Positions 50,039 through 59,401 of a stretch of DNA of 64,000 bases are shown in pieces. The first letter of the stretch is position 1. Every line of letters starts with the position of its first letter. Origin of the DNA: Paracoccus aestuariivivens (GTDB taxonomy: Bacteria; Pseudomonadota; Alphaproteobacteria; Rhodobacterales; Rhodobacteraceae); contig NZ_WMIE01000004.1 of the NCBI RefSeq assembly GCF_009711225.1, forward strand, positions 186,001 to 250,000. The letters are read 5' to 3'. The notes beneath the pieces are model-generated. The model saw only the letters and a list, made by a program, of their open reading frames with translations. It made no database searches and was not told the origin of the DNA. A program made the translations under genes and the position numbers.

Positions 50039-51238
50039 ATGAAAATCACCGCCATCCGCACGTTCCGCTGCGACGAATTCTCGAACGTGCTTTGGGTTCA
50101 TGTCGAAACCGATGCGGGCATTACCGGTCTGGGAGAGACGTTCTACGGTGCCGAAGCCGTCGAGGCCCATATTCACAACACCCTGTAGATCCGGCTGCTG
50201 GGTCAGAACCCGCTGGATATCGAGCATCTGAACAAGGAAATGACCAACCTGCCGATGGCACAGGCCTCGACCGGAGTCGAGTTTCGCGCGACATCGGCAA
50301 TCGACATCGCGCTTTGGGACATTCTGGGCAAGGTTTGCGGCCAGCCGGTCTGGCGTATGCTGGGCGGGCAATGTTGGGACAAGGTCCGCATCTACAACAC
50401 CTGCGCCGGAACGCGCTATGTCCGCAGCAACAACATCCGTCCGGTTTCGAACTGGGATCTGAAGAGCGGCGAATGACCGTTCGAGGATCTGGACGCCTTC
50501 ATGAGCAGGCCCGCCGAACTGGCCGAAAGCCTGCTTGAAAGCGGGATCTCGGCGATTAAAATCTGGCCGTTCGATCCCCATGCCGCCGAGTTTCGCGGCC
50601 AGCATATCAGCGCCGAAGGAATGCGCACCGCGCTGCGTCCATTCGAGGAAATCCGCAAGGCCGTCGGCGACCGCATGGAGATCATGCTGGAAATGCACAG
50701 CCTGTGGAGCCTGCCCGCAGCCAAGCGCATCGCCATCGAGGTCGCCGCCTTCAATCCGACATGGTTCGAAGACCCGATCCGGATGAACAACGCGCAGGCT
50801 CTGGCGGAATTCGCTTCCACGACAAATGTCTGGACCTGTGCCTCGGAAACTTTGGGCACGCGCTTTGCCTATAAGGACTATCTGGACCGCGATGCGACAC
50901 ATGTCGTCATGGCCGATCTTTGCTGGACTGGCGGACTGACCGAAGGTCGCAAGATCGCAGCCATGGCCGACACCTATCACCGCCCCGTCGCCCCCCATGA
51001 CTGCATCGGGCCGGTCGGGTTCGCCGCCGCAATCCAGATGAGTTTCAGCCAGCCGAACACCCTGATCCAGGAGTCCGTCCGTGCATTCTATCGCGGCTGG
51101 TATCTGGAACTGGTCACCGAGCTACCCAAGATCGAAAACGGCTATGTCTATCCGACCGAGGCCCCAGGCCTAGGCCTTGAGTTGCAGAAGTCGTTTTTCG
51201 AACGCCCGGATCTTTCGATCCGGGAGAGCAGGCTGTGA
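50039..51238 (+). pseudogene. Enolase-superfamily (mandelate racemase/muconate lactonizing) enzyme with two in-frame stops
   Basis: One frame is open for about 400 codons except for TAG at 50186-50188 (codon 50) and TGA at 50474-50476 (codon 146). No frameshift was seen. The protein resembles sugar-acid dehydratases of the MR_MLE family: an N-terminal capping domain (MKITAIRTF...), ISAIKIWPFDPHA (barrel Lys), WFEDPIR, CASETLGTR, and the C-terminal VAPHDCIGPVGF histidine motif. Both stops would be restored by single transitions (CAG to TAG; TGG to TGA). It would give no functional full-length product unless read through. RBS-like GGGAGCC precedes the ATG. Confidence 0.88.
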
Positions 51239-51243
51239 TCTGA

Positions 51244-52155
51244 TCAGGCCAGCGCCATCTGCGCCTGAATGATGGCTTCCAACTCGCGCCGCTCGGTTGG
51301 GGCCAGTTTCGGGACACCCGGCAGACGAACCGCGCCGACCTCGTGGCCAAGGATCGCCAACGCCTCTTTGACCACCGTCACGTTCGAGCCGTTGCGGTAA
51401 TGCGTGCGCAACTCCTCGAAACCGGCGAAACGGTCGATCAGTTCGCGGGCGGCGGGGTAATCGCCGCGGGTCAGGGCAGCATGAACCGATAGGGAAATCT
51501 GCGGGAATACGTTCACGAAGCCCGAAGTGAAGCCCTGCGCGCCAATTGCGTAAAACGCCGGAGCCCAAGCCTCGGCCAGCCCGCAGACCCAGATCGTCGG
51601 TAGGTCCTTGGTCTGCCGGATCACATCGGCGAGCAGCATCAGGTTGCCCGAGGCGAATTTCACACCGGCGATGTTCTCGTGTGCGCCAAGCCTGCGGAAA
51701 TCCCCGACCGAGAATGTATCGGTGCGCACATAGGCGATCACCGGCACTGTCGCCGCATCGGCCAGTGACAGGAAGTAATCGACCTGCGCCGCAGGTCCGG
51801 CGAAAGGGTCCATCGGATGATGCGACATGATCGCCCCGCAACCGGCAGAGATGGCGTCGCGGGCCAGTGCCTTGGCCTCGACCAAAGAGCGACCGACTGC
51901 GGCGCTGACCAGCGCCCTGCCTCCGGCTGCCTCGGCCGTCACCGCGTGGACGCGGCGGATCTCATCGAGCGAGAGCGAGAAAAATTCGCCCGTATTTCCC
52001 GCCGCCATCAGGTTGTGGATTCCCGCCCCGGCTAGCCCTGCGATCAGCTTAGACAGCAGCTTTTCGTTGATTGCGCCGCTGGCGTCATAGGGGGTCACGG
52101 GCACGCCGGAGATCCCGGTCAGGGTCTGGCGGATCGACTGGATGTCCTTCGTCAC
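51244..52155 (-). CDS. DHDPS/N-acetylneuraminate-lyase family protein
   Basis: A 303-residue (beta/alpha)8 lyase. PVTPYDASG near residue 20, AAGNTGEFFSLSLDE near 48 and GVKFASGN (Schiff-base Lys near 165) are visible; the usual YNxP motif reads YVRTD, so substrate positioning may differ. The GTG start at 52155 with AGGA upstream is preferred over a longer frame that overlaps the regulator. Family members act on 2-keto-3-deoxy acids as aldolases or dehydratases (for example KdgD). It is co-directional with the gntR gene upstream and convergent with the pseudogene. Confidence 0.85.
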   Translation of the reverse strand: MTKDIQSIRQTLTGISGVPVTPYDASGAINEKLLSKLIAGLAGAGIHNLMAAGNTGEFFSLSLDEIRRVHAVTAEAAGGRALVSAAVGRSLVEAKALARDAISAGCGAIMSHHPMDPFAGPAAQVDYFLSLADAATVPVIAYVRTDTFSVGDFRRLGAHENIAGVKFASGNLMLLADVIRQTKDLPTIWVCGLAEAWAPAFYAIGAQGFTSGFVNVFPQISLSVHAALTRGDYPAARELIDRFAGFEELRTHYRNGSNVTVVKEALAILGHEVGAVRLPGVPKLAPTERRELEAIIQAQMALA

Positions 52156-52159
52156 GATG

Positions 52160-52849
52160 TCAGTCCTTATTCTTTCTGAAAACAAGATCGAGATAACTTT
52201 CGCCCGCACGCAACACATGCGCCTTCATCGCCGCCTCGGCGCTATCGGCATCCTGCGCGATCACGGCGCGACCGATGGCGGTGTGTTCCTCTAGGCCACG
52301 CTGCCGCTCGGCTGGATCCGAGTGGATCACCCGCCGCGCCCCGGAATCGTAGACATCCTGCCGGTCGTTCAGCAGTCGTAGGTAGTTCGCCCGTGCGACG
52401 GAACGGATATGGCCGTGAAATGCCTCGTTCAGCCTGACCAGATCATCGGCGCTGCTTTCGGCGGTGGCTTGTGCCATGTCGGTCAGGATCTGCGCGAGTA
52501 CCGGTTTGTCCTCGGGCGCGATCCGCTGCGCGGCCAGCCGCGCGATGGTCGATTCGATGGCGGCGCGGGCAAGGATCATTTCCTCGGCCCATGCGAAATC
52601 GAAATTCACGATCACGCCGCTGCGGGGCTTGGTGCGCACCAGCCCGTCCGCTTCGAGTAGCCGTAACGCCTCTTTGACCGGAGTGGTGCTGACACCCAGT
52701 TGCTCGGCAATGGCACGTTCGTTCAAGCGCGCTCCCGGCGCGAAACTGCCCGACAGCAGCGCTTGCCGCAATGCGCGGTGAACATGCTCGCGCAGCCCCG
52801 CAACCGCCATCGCATCTAGCGGCGCAAGTGTGGCCTCGGCTGGAAACAT
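52160..52849 (-). CDS. GntR/FadR-subfamily (FCD) transcriptional regulator
   Basis: A 229-residue regulator. The winged helix is REHVHRALRQALLSGSFAPGARLNERAIAEQLGVSTTPVKEALRLLEADGLV, followed by an FCD domain with EAFHGHI and EHTAIGRAVI histidines. The ATG at 52849 with GGAG upstream is chosen over a longer frame. It precedes the DHDPS-family gene by four bases and is divergent from the Opp-type operon. Confidence 0.9.
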   Translation of the reverse strand: MFPAEATLAPLDAMAVAGLREHVHRALRQALLSGSFAPGARLNERAIAEQLGVSTTPVKEALRLLEADGLVRTKPRSGVIVNFDFAWAEEMILARAAIESTIARLAAQRIAPEDKPVLAQILTDMAQATAESSADDLVRLNEAFHGHIRSVARANYLRLLNDRQDVYDSGARRVIHSDPAERQRGLEEHTAIGRAVIAQDADSAEAAMKAHVLRAGESYLDLVFRKNKD

Positions 52850-52891
52850 GCGGGAATTCTCCGGTTGACTGGGATCGTTGATTGTGAAATT

Positions 52892-52901
52892 TGATATATC
52901 A
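52892..52901. promoter_or_regulatory. Palindromic operator candidate between gntR and the ABC operon
   Basis: TGATATATCA is a perfect 10-base palindrome inside the wider dyad GTGA-N11-TCAC, in the divergent gap 52850-52957. Its position and form are typical of an operator for an adjacent GntR-type regulator. The AT-rich stretch could also carry -10 elements. Confidence 0.5.
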
Positions 52902-52957
52902 CATCTCAGATGTTGTCGACTCAAAAGACGCGTCGGATGGATGAGGGAGGAAATTCA

Positions 52958-54553
52958 ATGCTTAGACGTCAGTTTCTGGCGAGCGTCGCGACTGCGGCGG
53001 TGGCATCGGCTTTGCCAGTCAGATTTGCCATGGCGGCCACGCCGCAGGACCAACTGGTGATCGCCACCAACATGACCACCATGCGCGGTGTCGACCCGCA
53101 TGAGGCCAACCAGATCGAATCCATCGAAATTCTGGCCAACCTGTACGATCGCCTTGTCTATTTCGAACCGGACAATCTGGCCGAACCGAAGCCGCAACTG
53201 GCGACGTCATGGGAGGTTGCCGAGGACGGCAAGACCTTTACCTTCAAGATCCGTGAGGGCGTGACATTCCATTCCGGCAACCCGCTGACCGCGAAGGATG
53301 TCGAATGGTCGTTGCACCGGCTGGTCAAGCTGGGGCTGTCGCCCGCAATCGACCTGCGCCAATGGGGTTTCAACGACCAGAACGTCGAAACGCTGATCCG
53401 CATGACGGACCAGCAGACTGTCGTCATCGAAACACCCGAAGTCTGGAACAAGAACCTGATCCTCGCGTCGCTGGCCAGTTCCGGTTGTTCCATCGTTGAC
53501 CGCGAGCTTGCCCTGAGCAAAGAGCAGGACAACGACATGGGCCGCAACTTCATGCAGGCCTCGGATGCCGGATCAGGCCCGTTCTCGCTGCGCAGCTTCC
53601 GCCCGAATGACGTGCTGATGGTGGATGCCAACAAGGATTACTGGAACGGCGCTCCGGCCATGCGGCGGGTCATCATGCGCCACATGCCGGAATCCTCGGT
53701 CCAGCGGCTTCAACTCGAAGCCGGAGACGTGGATGTCGCAACGCGTTTGTCCTCGACCGATCTGGCCGGATTCGAAAGCAATGGCACGGTTAACATCCAG
53801 AAGGTCCCGGGATACGGTTTCTACTACATCGCTCTGAACCAAAAGGACGATATCCTTTCCCGTCCCCAGGTGCGCGAGGCATTCCGCTACCTGATCGACT
53901 ATGAAGGACTGGCCAGCACCGTGATGCGCTATTACGGCGTCATGCGGCAAACCATCATTCCGACCGGCTTGCCCGGCGTTCTCGACAGTGCGCCCTATAA
54001 GCTGGACGTCGAAAAGGCCAAGGCATTGCTGGCCGAGGCCGGATTGCCGGATGGCTTCACCAAGACCTGCTATCTGCCATCGGGGACGCCCTATTTCGAA
54101 TTCGCGCAATCGTTGCAAGCGAATGCGGCCAAGGCCGGCATCAAACTGGATCTGCAGGTCGGCGACTATCTGGGTAAATTCCGCGAGCGGTCCACCGACA
54201 TCTATTTCGCCCGCAGCGGCGAGCGCCTGCCCGATCCGCATTCGATCCTGCAATCCTACGCCTCGAATTCGGACAATAGCGACGGGGCGCCACTCAGCGG
54301 ACTTCTGGCATGGCGTTCCGCATGGGACGTGCCTCAGGACATGCAGCAAAAGGTCTTCGCCGCCGCACGCGAGACGGACTCGACCCGCCGCGCCGAGATC
54401 TATTCGTCCCTGAACGAGGAATATCTGACCTGCTCGCCCGCGCTGGTGACTTCGTTCGAGCGGATCGACGTCAAGGCCGTGGGCAAGCGCGTCAGCGGAT
54501 ATACCGGCCACCCGACCTGGGTGACACGCTGGGATACCGTGACCAAGGCCTAA
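52958..54553 (+). CDS. Opp/Dpp-type (SBP_bac_5) ABC transporter substrate-binding protein
   Basis: A 531-residue periplasmic binding protein. The leader MLRRQFLASVATAAVASALPVRFAMAA has a twin-arginine-like start. SBP_bac_5 signatures: DPHEANQIESIEILANLYDRLVYFEP near residue 45, WEVAEDGKTFTFKIREGVTFHSG, and AKDVEWSLHRL. The ATG at 52958 follows GGGAGG. Members carry peptides, but also oligosaccharides and other solutes. With the enolase-superfamily gene here an acid-sugar ligand is plausible. Confidence 0.9.
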   Translation: MLRRQFLASVATAAVASALPVRFAMAATPQDQLVIATNMTTMRGVDPHEANQIESIEILANLYDRLVYFEPDNLAEPKPQLATSWEVAEDGKTFTFKIREGVTFHSGNPLTAKDVEWSLHRLVKLGLSPAIDLRQWGFNDQNVETLIRMTDQQTVVIETPEVWNKNLILASLASSGCSIVDRELALSKEQDNDMGRNFMQASDAGSGPFSLRSFRPNDVLMVDANKDYWNGAPAMRRVIMRHMPESSVQRLQLEAGDVDVATRLSSTDLAGFESNGTVNIQKVPGYGFYYIALNQKDDILSRPQVREAFRYLIDYEGLASTVMRYYGVMRQTIIPTGLPGVLDSAPYKLDVEKAKALLAEAGLPDGFTKTCYLPSGTPYFEFAQSLQANAAKAGIKLDLQVGDYLGKFRERSTDIYFARSGERLPDPHSILQSYASNSDNSDGAPLSGLLAWRSAWDVPQDMQQKVFAAARETDSTRRAEIYSSLNEEYLTCSPALVTSFERIDVKAVGKRVSGYTGHPTWVTRWDTVTKA

Positions 54554-54574
54554 GCCTGCATCCAGGAGATCGAA

Positions 54575-55639
54575 GTGAGCGATACCGAAGTTTCGACGAC
54601 CATGCAGGACAACCGGTGGCTTTGGCTGCTGGAAGCGCTGCACAAACTGGTCACATCTGTCGCCGTCATCCTGACGACCCTGTTCGGTCTCTTGGTGCTG
54701 ACCTTCGTGATCGGTCGGATGGTTCCGGCCGATCCCGTTCTGGCAATCCTGGGCGATACTTTCGATCAGGCGGCCTATGATCGCGTCTATCAGGATCTGG
54801 GGTTGGACCAGCCGCTCTATGTCCAGTTCCTGCACTATGTCCAAAACATCCTGCATCTGGATTTCGGGCAGTCGAACGTCACCAAGAACGAGGTCGTCGA
54901 CGATCTGGCGCGGGTGTTTCCGGCAACGCTGGAACTGGCGATCCTTGCGATCACCATCGGCACGGTTCTGGGCGTCCCACTAGGAATCATCTCGGCGGTG
55001 CGCCGCGGGACGTGGATCGACCATCTGGCCCGCATTGTCGGATTGATGGGACATTCGACCCCGATCTTCTGGCTCGGGACGATGGTCATCCTGATTTTCT
55101 ATGCCGGTCTGGGCTGGATTCCGGGCGGGGGCAGGATCGACCTGTACAATGACGGTCTGGTCGAGGGACCGACCGGCATGTTGATCCTTGACGCCATGCT
55201 TGCCCGCGAATGGGAGGTGTTCTGGTCCGCGCTGCACCATATCCTCGCCCCCGCTTTGCTGCTGGGCTATGCCGCCATGGCCTATCTCAGCCGGATGAGC
55301 CGCAGCTTCATGCTGGAGCAACTGAATCAGGAATACATCCTGACCGCCCGCGCCAAGGGGCTGGCTCAGCCCTCGATCGTCTGGAAGCACGCTTTCCGCA
55401 ATATCCGCGTGCAACTTCTGACCGTCGTGACGCTGGCTTTTTGCGGACTGCTGGACGGCGCGGTGCTGATCGAGACCGTCTTCGGCTGGCCCGGACTTGG
55501 GCAATACCTGACGGCGGCGCTGTTTTACGCCGACATGAACGCGGTTCTGGGCGCGGTGCTACTGATCGGCCTGATTTCGATCCTCATCAACCTGCTTTCC
55601 GACGTCGTGTACCGCTTTGTCGATCCAAGGACCCGCTGA
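54575..55639 (+). CDS. DppB-type ABC transporter permease
   Basis: A 354-residue permease starting at GTG 54575 with CAGGAG upstream. The N-terminal helix TSVAVILTTLFGLLVLTFVIGRMVPADPV is the DppB hallmark. The EAA-like loop TARAKGLAQPSIVWKHAFRN lies near residue 258, followed by GLLDGAVLIETVFGWPGLGQYL. It pairs with the DppC-type permease, which starts 2 bases later. Confidence 0.92.
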   Translation: MSDTEVSTTMQDNRWLWLLEALHKLVTSVAVILTTLFGLLVLTFVIGRMVPADPVLAILGDTFDQAAYDRVYQDLGLDQPLYVQFLHYVQNILHLDFGQSNVTKNEVVDDLARVFPATLELAILAITIGTVLGVPLGIISAVRRGTWIDHLARIVGLMGHSTPIFWLGTMVILIFYAGLGWIPGGGRIDLYNDGLVEGPTGMLILDAMLAREWEVFWSALHHILAPALLLGYAAMAYLSRMSRSFMLEQLNQEYILTARAKGLAQPSIVWKHAFRNIRVQLLTVVTLAFCGLLDGAVLIETVFGWPGLGQYLTAALFYADMNAVLGAVLLIGLISILINLLSDVVYRFVDPRTR

Positions 55640-55641
55640 CC

Positions 55642-56556
55642 ATGACCATGATCCACAAGAACGAGGGGCTGCGCGCGTGGTTGCTCAGCGACGACTTTTC
55701 CTCGCCGCGTCACGCCCGCGCCCATAAGGCCTATGTGTCGTGGTTGCGGTTCAGTTCCAACCCGCTGGCATTCGGAGGCCTTCTGGTCGTGGTGCTGCTG
55801 ATCCTTGCAGCCAGCTTCGCGCCGATCTTTGCGACGCATGACCCCCTGGCGCAGGACTTCGCCAAGGCGCTGCAACCTCCGTCACTGGGCAACCTGTTCG
55901 GCACCGACGAATTGGGGCGGGACGTCTATTCGCGACTGGTCTACGGAGCGCGGACGACGCTATACATCACCATTCTTGTCACGGTGATCGTCGGACCCAT
56001 CGGCTTTGTTGTCGGTGCGGCGGCTGGCTATCTGGGCGGCTGGGTCGATATGGTCCTGATGCGGATCACCGATATTTTCCTCGCATTCCCCAGCCTTGTT
56101 CTGGCGCTGGCCTTTTCGGCGGCGCTCGGCGCAGGCATCGAAAACGCCGTGATCGCCATCGCCCTGACCATCTGGCCGCCAGTCGCGCGTCTGGTCCGGG
56201 CCGAGACGCTGACCTTCCGCAAGGCCGATTTCGTGGTCGCGGCCGAACTGCAAGGCGCAAGCACCGCCCGCATTCTGCTGCGCTATATCGTGCCGCTTTG
56301 CGCGCCCTCGGTCATCATCCGGCTCACGCTGAACATGGCCTCGATCATCCTGACGGCAGCCGGTCTGGGCTTCCTTGGCCTTGGCGCCCAGCCTCCGCTG
56401 CCGGAATGGGGCGCGATGGCCGCGCAGGGGCGCCAATACCTGCTGGACGCGTGGTGGCTGACCGCTGTTCCGGGTATTGCCATTCTGGTGGTCAGCCTTG
56501 CCTTCAACCTGCTCGGCGACGGGCTGCGCGATGTTCTGGACCCGAAACATGCTTGA
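55642..56556 (+). CDS. DppC-type ABC transporter permease
   Basis: A 304-residue permease. FSSNPLAFGGLLVVVLLILAASFAP near residue 32 and LFGTDELGRDVYSRLVYGARTTLYI near 90 are diagnostic of DppC. The EAA loop is VAAELQGASTARILLRYIVP near 200, with GLGFLGLGAQPPLPEWGAM at the end. It overlaps the next ATPase gene by 8 bases. Confidence 0.92.
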   Translation: MTMIHKNEGLRAWLLSDDFSSPRHARAHKAYVSWLRFSSNPLAFGGLLVVVLLILAASFAPIFATHDPLAQDFAKALQPPSLGNLFGTDELGRDVYSRLVYGARTTLYITILVTVIVGPIGFVVGAAAGYLGGWVDMVLMRITDIFLAFPSLVLALAFSAALGAGIENAVIAIALTIWPPVARLVRAETLTFRKADFVVAAELQGASTARILLRYIVPLCAPSVIIRLTLNMASIILTAAGLGFLGLGAQPPLPEWGAMAAQGRQYLLDAWWLTAVPGIAILVVSLAFNLLGDGLRDVLDPKHA

Positions 56557-57391
56557 TGCTCCGCTGCTTTCCGTTCGCAACCTGACGGTTGCCTTCCCGT
56601 CGCTTCAACATGTGCTGCCCGCCGTCCGCAATGTCAGCTTCGACATCGGCCGCGAAAAAGTCGGCATCATCGGCGAATCCGGCTCGGGCAAAAGCACGAC
56701 CGGCCGCGCGATCATGCGGCTGCATCCGGCCAAGACGCAGATCACCGCCGACCGGATGGAGTTTCAGGGTCGCGACCTGCTTGCCCTGTCCGAGCGAGAC
56801 ATGCGCGCCATCCGTGGCCACCGCATTTCGATGATCCTGCAGGACCCGAAATATTCGCTGAATCCGGTGATGTCGGTCGGCGAGCAAGTGGCCGAGACCG
56901 CGATCCTGCATGAAAAGCTGTCGCGGCGGGATGCCCGTCTGCGCGCCATGGAAATGCTGGAGAAAGTTCATATCCGCGACCCCGAACGGGTCATGAGCCT
57001 TTACCCGCATGAAGTGTCGGGCGGGATGGGGCAGCGGATCATGATCTCGATGATGCTGATCGCCAAGCCCGCGCTGATCATCGCGGATGAGCCGACCTCG
57101 GCGCTGGATGTCTCGGTCCGTCAGCAGGTCCTGACCATTCTGGACGAGTTGGTGACAGGCAATGACATGGGGCTTCTGTTCATCTCGCATGACCTGAATC
57201 TTGTGCGCAGTTTCTGCGACCGCGTACTGATCATGTATGCCGGACGGGTGGTCGAGGAGTTGCGAGCATCGGAACTGGATCAGGCGCGTCATCCCTATAC
57301 GCAAGGCCTGCTGGAAGCCCTGCCCAGCCTGACCGAGCCAAAGGATCGTCTGGCGGTCTTGCGACGCGATCCGGCTTGGGCGCAGGGATAA
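56549..57391 (+). CDS. DppD-type ABC transporter ATP-binding protein
   Basis: A 280-residue ATPase. Walker A is [13 protein letters not shown], the Q-loop [18 protein letters not shown], the signature [15 protein letters not shown] and Walker [17 protein letters not shown] with H-loop ISHDLNLV. The ending [14 protein letters not shown] is typical of oligopeptide ATPases. The start at 56549 is inside the DppC gene end. It lacks the usual C-terminal Fe-S-like cysteine motif. Confidence 0.92.
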   Translation: MLDAPLLSVRNLTVAFPSLQHVLPAVRNVSFDIGREKVGIIGESGSGKSTTGRAIMRLHPAKTQITADRMEFQGRDLLALSERDMRAIRGHRISMILQDPKYSLNPVMSVGEQVAETAILHEKLSRRDARLRAMEMLEKVHIRDPERVMSLYPHEVSGGMGQRIMISMMLIAKPALIIADEPTSALDVSVRQQVLTILDELVTGNDMGLLFISHDLNLVRSFCDRVLIMYAGRVVEELRASELDQARHPYTQGLLEALPSLTEPKDRLAVLRRDPAWAQG

Positions 57392-57395
57392 GAGG

Positions 57396-58178
57396 ATGCT
57401 GGACATGATGATCAAAGTCTCGGGGCTGAATGTCACCTTCGGTCAGGGCACGAAGGCCAACCATGTCGTCCGAGGTGTCGATTTCGGGATCGGGACCGGC
57501 GAATGCTTCGGGTTGGTCGGTGAATCCGGCTGCGGCAAATCCACCATTCTTGGGGCGATTGCCGGTCGCGTGAAGCAATGGTCGGGCGAAATCCGGATCA
57601 ACGGCGAAGCGGTCCAGCAGTCGCGTCGCGAACTCGCGCAGTTGCGCCAGCAGCAGATCGTGTTTCAGGACCCGTTCGGCTCGCTCCATCCGCGCCATAC
57701 CATCGGCCGTGTGCTGTCCGAACCGCTGGAGATTCACGGCATCAGTGACCGCGACGTCAGGATCGCCAAGGTTCTGGATCAGGTCGGGCTGCCGCAGCGC
57801 TTCCGGTTCCGCTACCCTCACCAGCTATCGGGCGGACAGCGCCAGCGCGTCGCGATTGCCCGCGCGTTGATCCTTGATCCCCAGATCCTGCTGCTGGACG
57901 AGCCGACCTCGGCGCTGGACGTCTCGATACAGGCGGAAATCCTGAACCTGCTCAAGGACCTGCGCGAGGAACGCGGCCTGACCTATTTGCTGGTCAGCCA
58001 CGACATGGCCGTTGTCACCCATCTTTGCGACAGGATCGCGGTGATGCAGAAGGGTAAATTTGTCGAGGTCACGACCCGCGCCGCCATGATCAAGGGCGAT
58101 CTGAGCCACCCCTATACCCGCCTGCTGCGCGACGGCAGCCTTGGATACCGCCCAGTGTCCAGTACGGCTGCCGAATAA
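57396..58178 (+). CDS. DppF-type ABC transporter ATP-binding protein
   Basis: A 260-residue ATPase. Walker A is GESGCGKSTILGA, the Q-loop VFQDPFGSLHPRHTIG, the signature LSGGQRQRVAIARAL and Walker [18 protein letters not shown]-loop VSHDMAVV. It starts four bases after the DppD stop and is followed 35 bases later by the enolase-superfamily gene, closing the five-gene importer. Confidence 0.92.
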   Translation: MLDMMIKVSGLNVTFGQGTKANHVVRGVDFGIGTGECFGLVGESGCGKSTILGAIAGRVKQWSGEIRINGEAVQQSRRELAQLRQQQIVFQDPFGSLHPRHTIGRVLSEPLEIHGISDRDVRIAKVLDQVGLPQRFRFRYPHQLSGGQRQRVAIARALILDPQILLLDEPTSALDVSIQAEILNLLKDLREERGLTYLLVSHDMAVVTHLCDRIAVMQKGKFVEVTTRAAMIKGDLSHPYTRLLRDGSLGYRPVSSTAAE

Positions 58179-58213
58179 CGCTCTCAACCGACCGCACTTC
58201 CAAGAGGACCAAG

Positions 58214-59401
58214 ATGAAAATCGACCGCATGCGGGTCTTTGTGACCCGCGACAAGGACCGCCCGCGCGTGATCGTCGCGCTGGATACGGATGACGGGCTG
58301 ACCGGCTGGGGCGAATGCTACAATCACGGCCCCGATCTGGCCCTGCCACCCTTGCTTGATTATCTTTACGGCTTTCTGGCCGGACAGGATCCGACGCGGG
58401 TCGAGTATCTGTACAACCTGATGATCCAGCAATGCCGCTTTCCTCCGGGGGCGCTGGGACTGGCGGCGATCTCGGGTCTTGACCATTGCCTTTGGGAACT
58501 AGCAGCCAAAGCGGCAGGCGTGCCGGTCTATAAGCTGCTGGGAGGAGAGGTCCGCGACCGGATCAAGGTCTATGCCGGTGTCTATACGGCGCCCGACGTT
58601 CCCGCCGCACGCGATGAACTAGACAGGCTGAACGAGAATTGGGGTTTCAAGGCCTTCAAGCTTAGCCCTTGGCGTCTGGAACCCAACAGCCACCGCTGGG
58701 GCGAGGTCGTCCGCGCCTCGGCCGATTATTTCCGCCAATTGCGCGAGACGGTCGATGGCAGTTACGAGATCGCCTTTGACGCCCATGCCAAGATCTTCGA
58801 ACCGGCCATGGCCCGCCAGCTTGGCAACGCACTTGCACCCTATGATCCGCTGTTCTTCGAAGAACCCCTGCGCCCCGAAAATATCGAGATGTACGGCGAT
58901 CTCAAGCAGGGCCTGAACTGCACTCTGGCCACCGGCGAGTCGCTTTATCACCGCAACGAATTCCTGCGGCTGCTGCAGGTTCGCGGTGCCGACATCATCC
59001 AGCCCGATATCTGCGTCGTCGGCGGGATCTCGGAAATGCGCCGCATCGCCACCCTGGCCGAGGCGCATTTCGTCAGTGTCGCACCGCATAACCCGATGGG
59101 GCCGTTGGCGACAGCCGTGAACGTGCATTTCTCGGCGGCGCAGCAGAACTTCAAGATCCTCGAATACCGGCTGCCGGTCGGTCAGGGCTATATCTATGGC
59201 GGGACCGACATCGACTCGCGCGAGCTTGAGGCGCGCTATGTCACCGACCCCTACCTGCCGCGCGACGGCTATCTCGAACTGCGTCCGGATCGGCCTGGCT
59301 GGGGTGTCGAGATGGACGAAGCCGCGATGCAAGAGGACGGGTATGTCCACTGGGAACGCCGCGTGCCAAAGCGTCCCGACGGCTCATATGCATTTGCATA
59401 A
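58214..59401 (+). CDS. Enolase-superfamily sugar-acid dehydratase-like protein (MR_MLE family)
   Basis: A 395-residue enzyme. The capping domain begins MKIDRMRVFVTRDKDRPRVIV. Barrel residues: FKAFKLSPW (Lys pair near residue 152), FDAHAKI (Asp near 191), FFEEPLRPEN (Glu near 217), ATGESLYHR (Glu near 244) and VAPHNPMGP (His near 294). The layout is that of galactonate/gluconate-type dehydratases. It is a different protein from the pseudogene at 50.0 kb but the same superfamily. Together with the DHDPS-family enzyme it could dehydrate and cleave an aldonate or aldarate; substrate not determined. Confidence 0.87.
   Translation: MKIDRMRVFVTRDKDRPRVIVALDTDDGLTGWGECYNHGPDLALPPLLDYLYGFLAGQDPTRVEYLYNLMIQQCRFPPGALGLAAISGLDHCLWELAAKAAGVPVYKLLGGEVRDRIKVYAGVYTAPDVPAARDELDRLNENWGFKAFKLSPWRLEPNSHRWGEVVRASADYFRQLRETVDGSYEIAFDAHAKIFEPAMARQLGNALAPYDPLFFEEPLRPENIEMYGDLKQGLNCTLATGESLYHRNEFLRLLQVRGADIIQPDICVVGGISEMRRIATLAEAHFVSVAPHNPMGPLATAVNVHFSAAQQNFKILEYRLPVGQGYIYGGTDIDSRELEARYVTDPYLPRDGYLELRPDRPGWGVEMDEAAMQEDGYVHWERRVPKRPDGSYAFA

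Noticed and set aside
50186..50476. Selenocysteine or pyrrolysine recoding of the TGA/TAG codons
   Set aside because: Two different stop codons, no visible SECIS-like hairpin right after the TGA, and no cysteine or metal site expected there; nonsense mutation is simpler.
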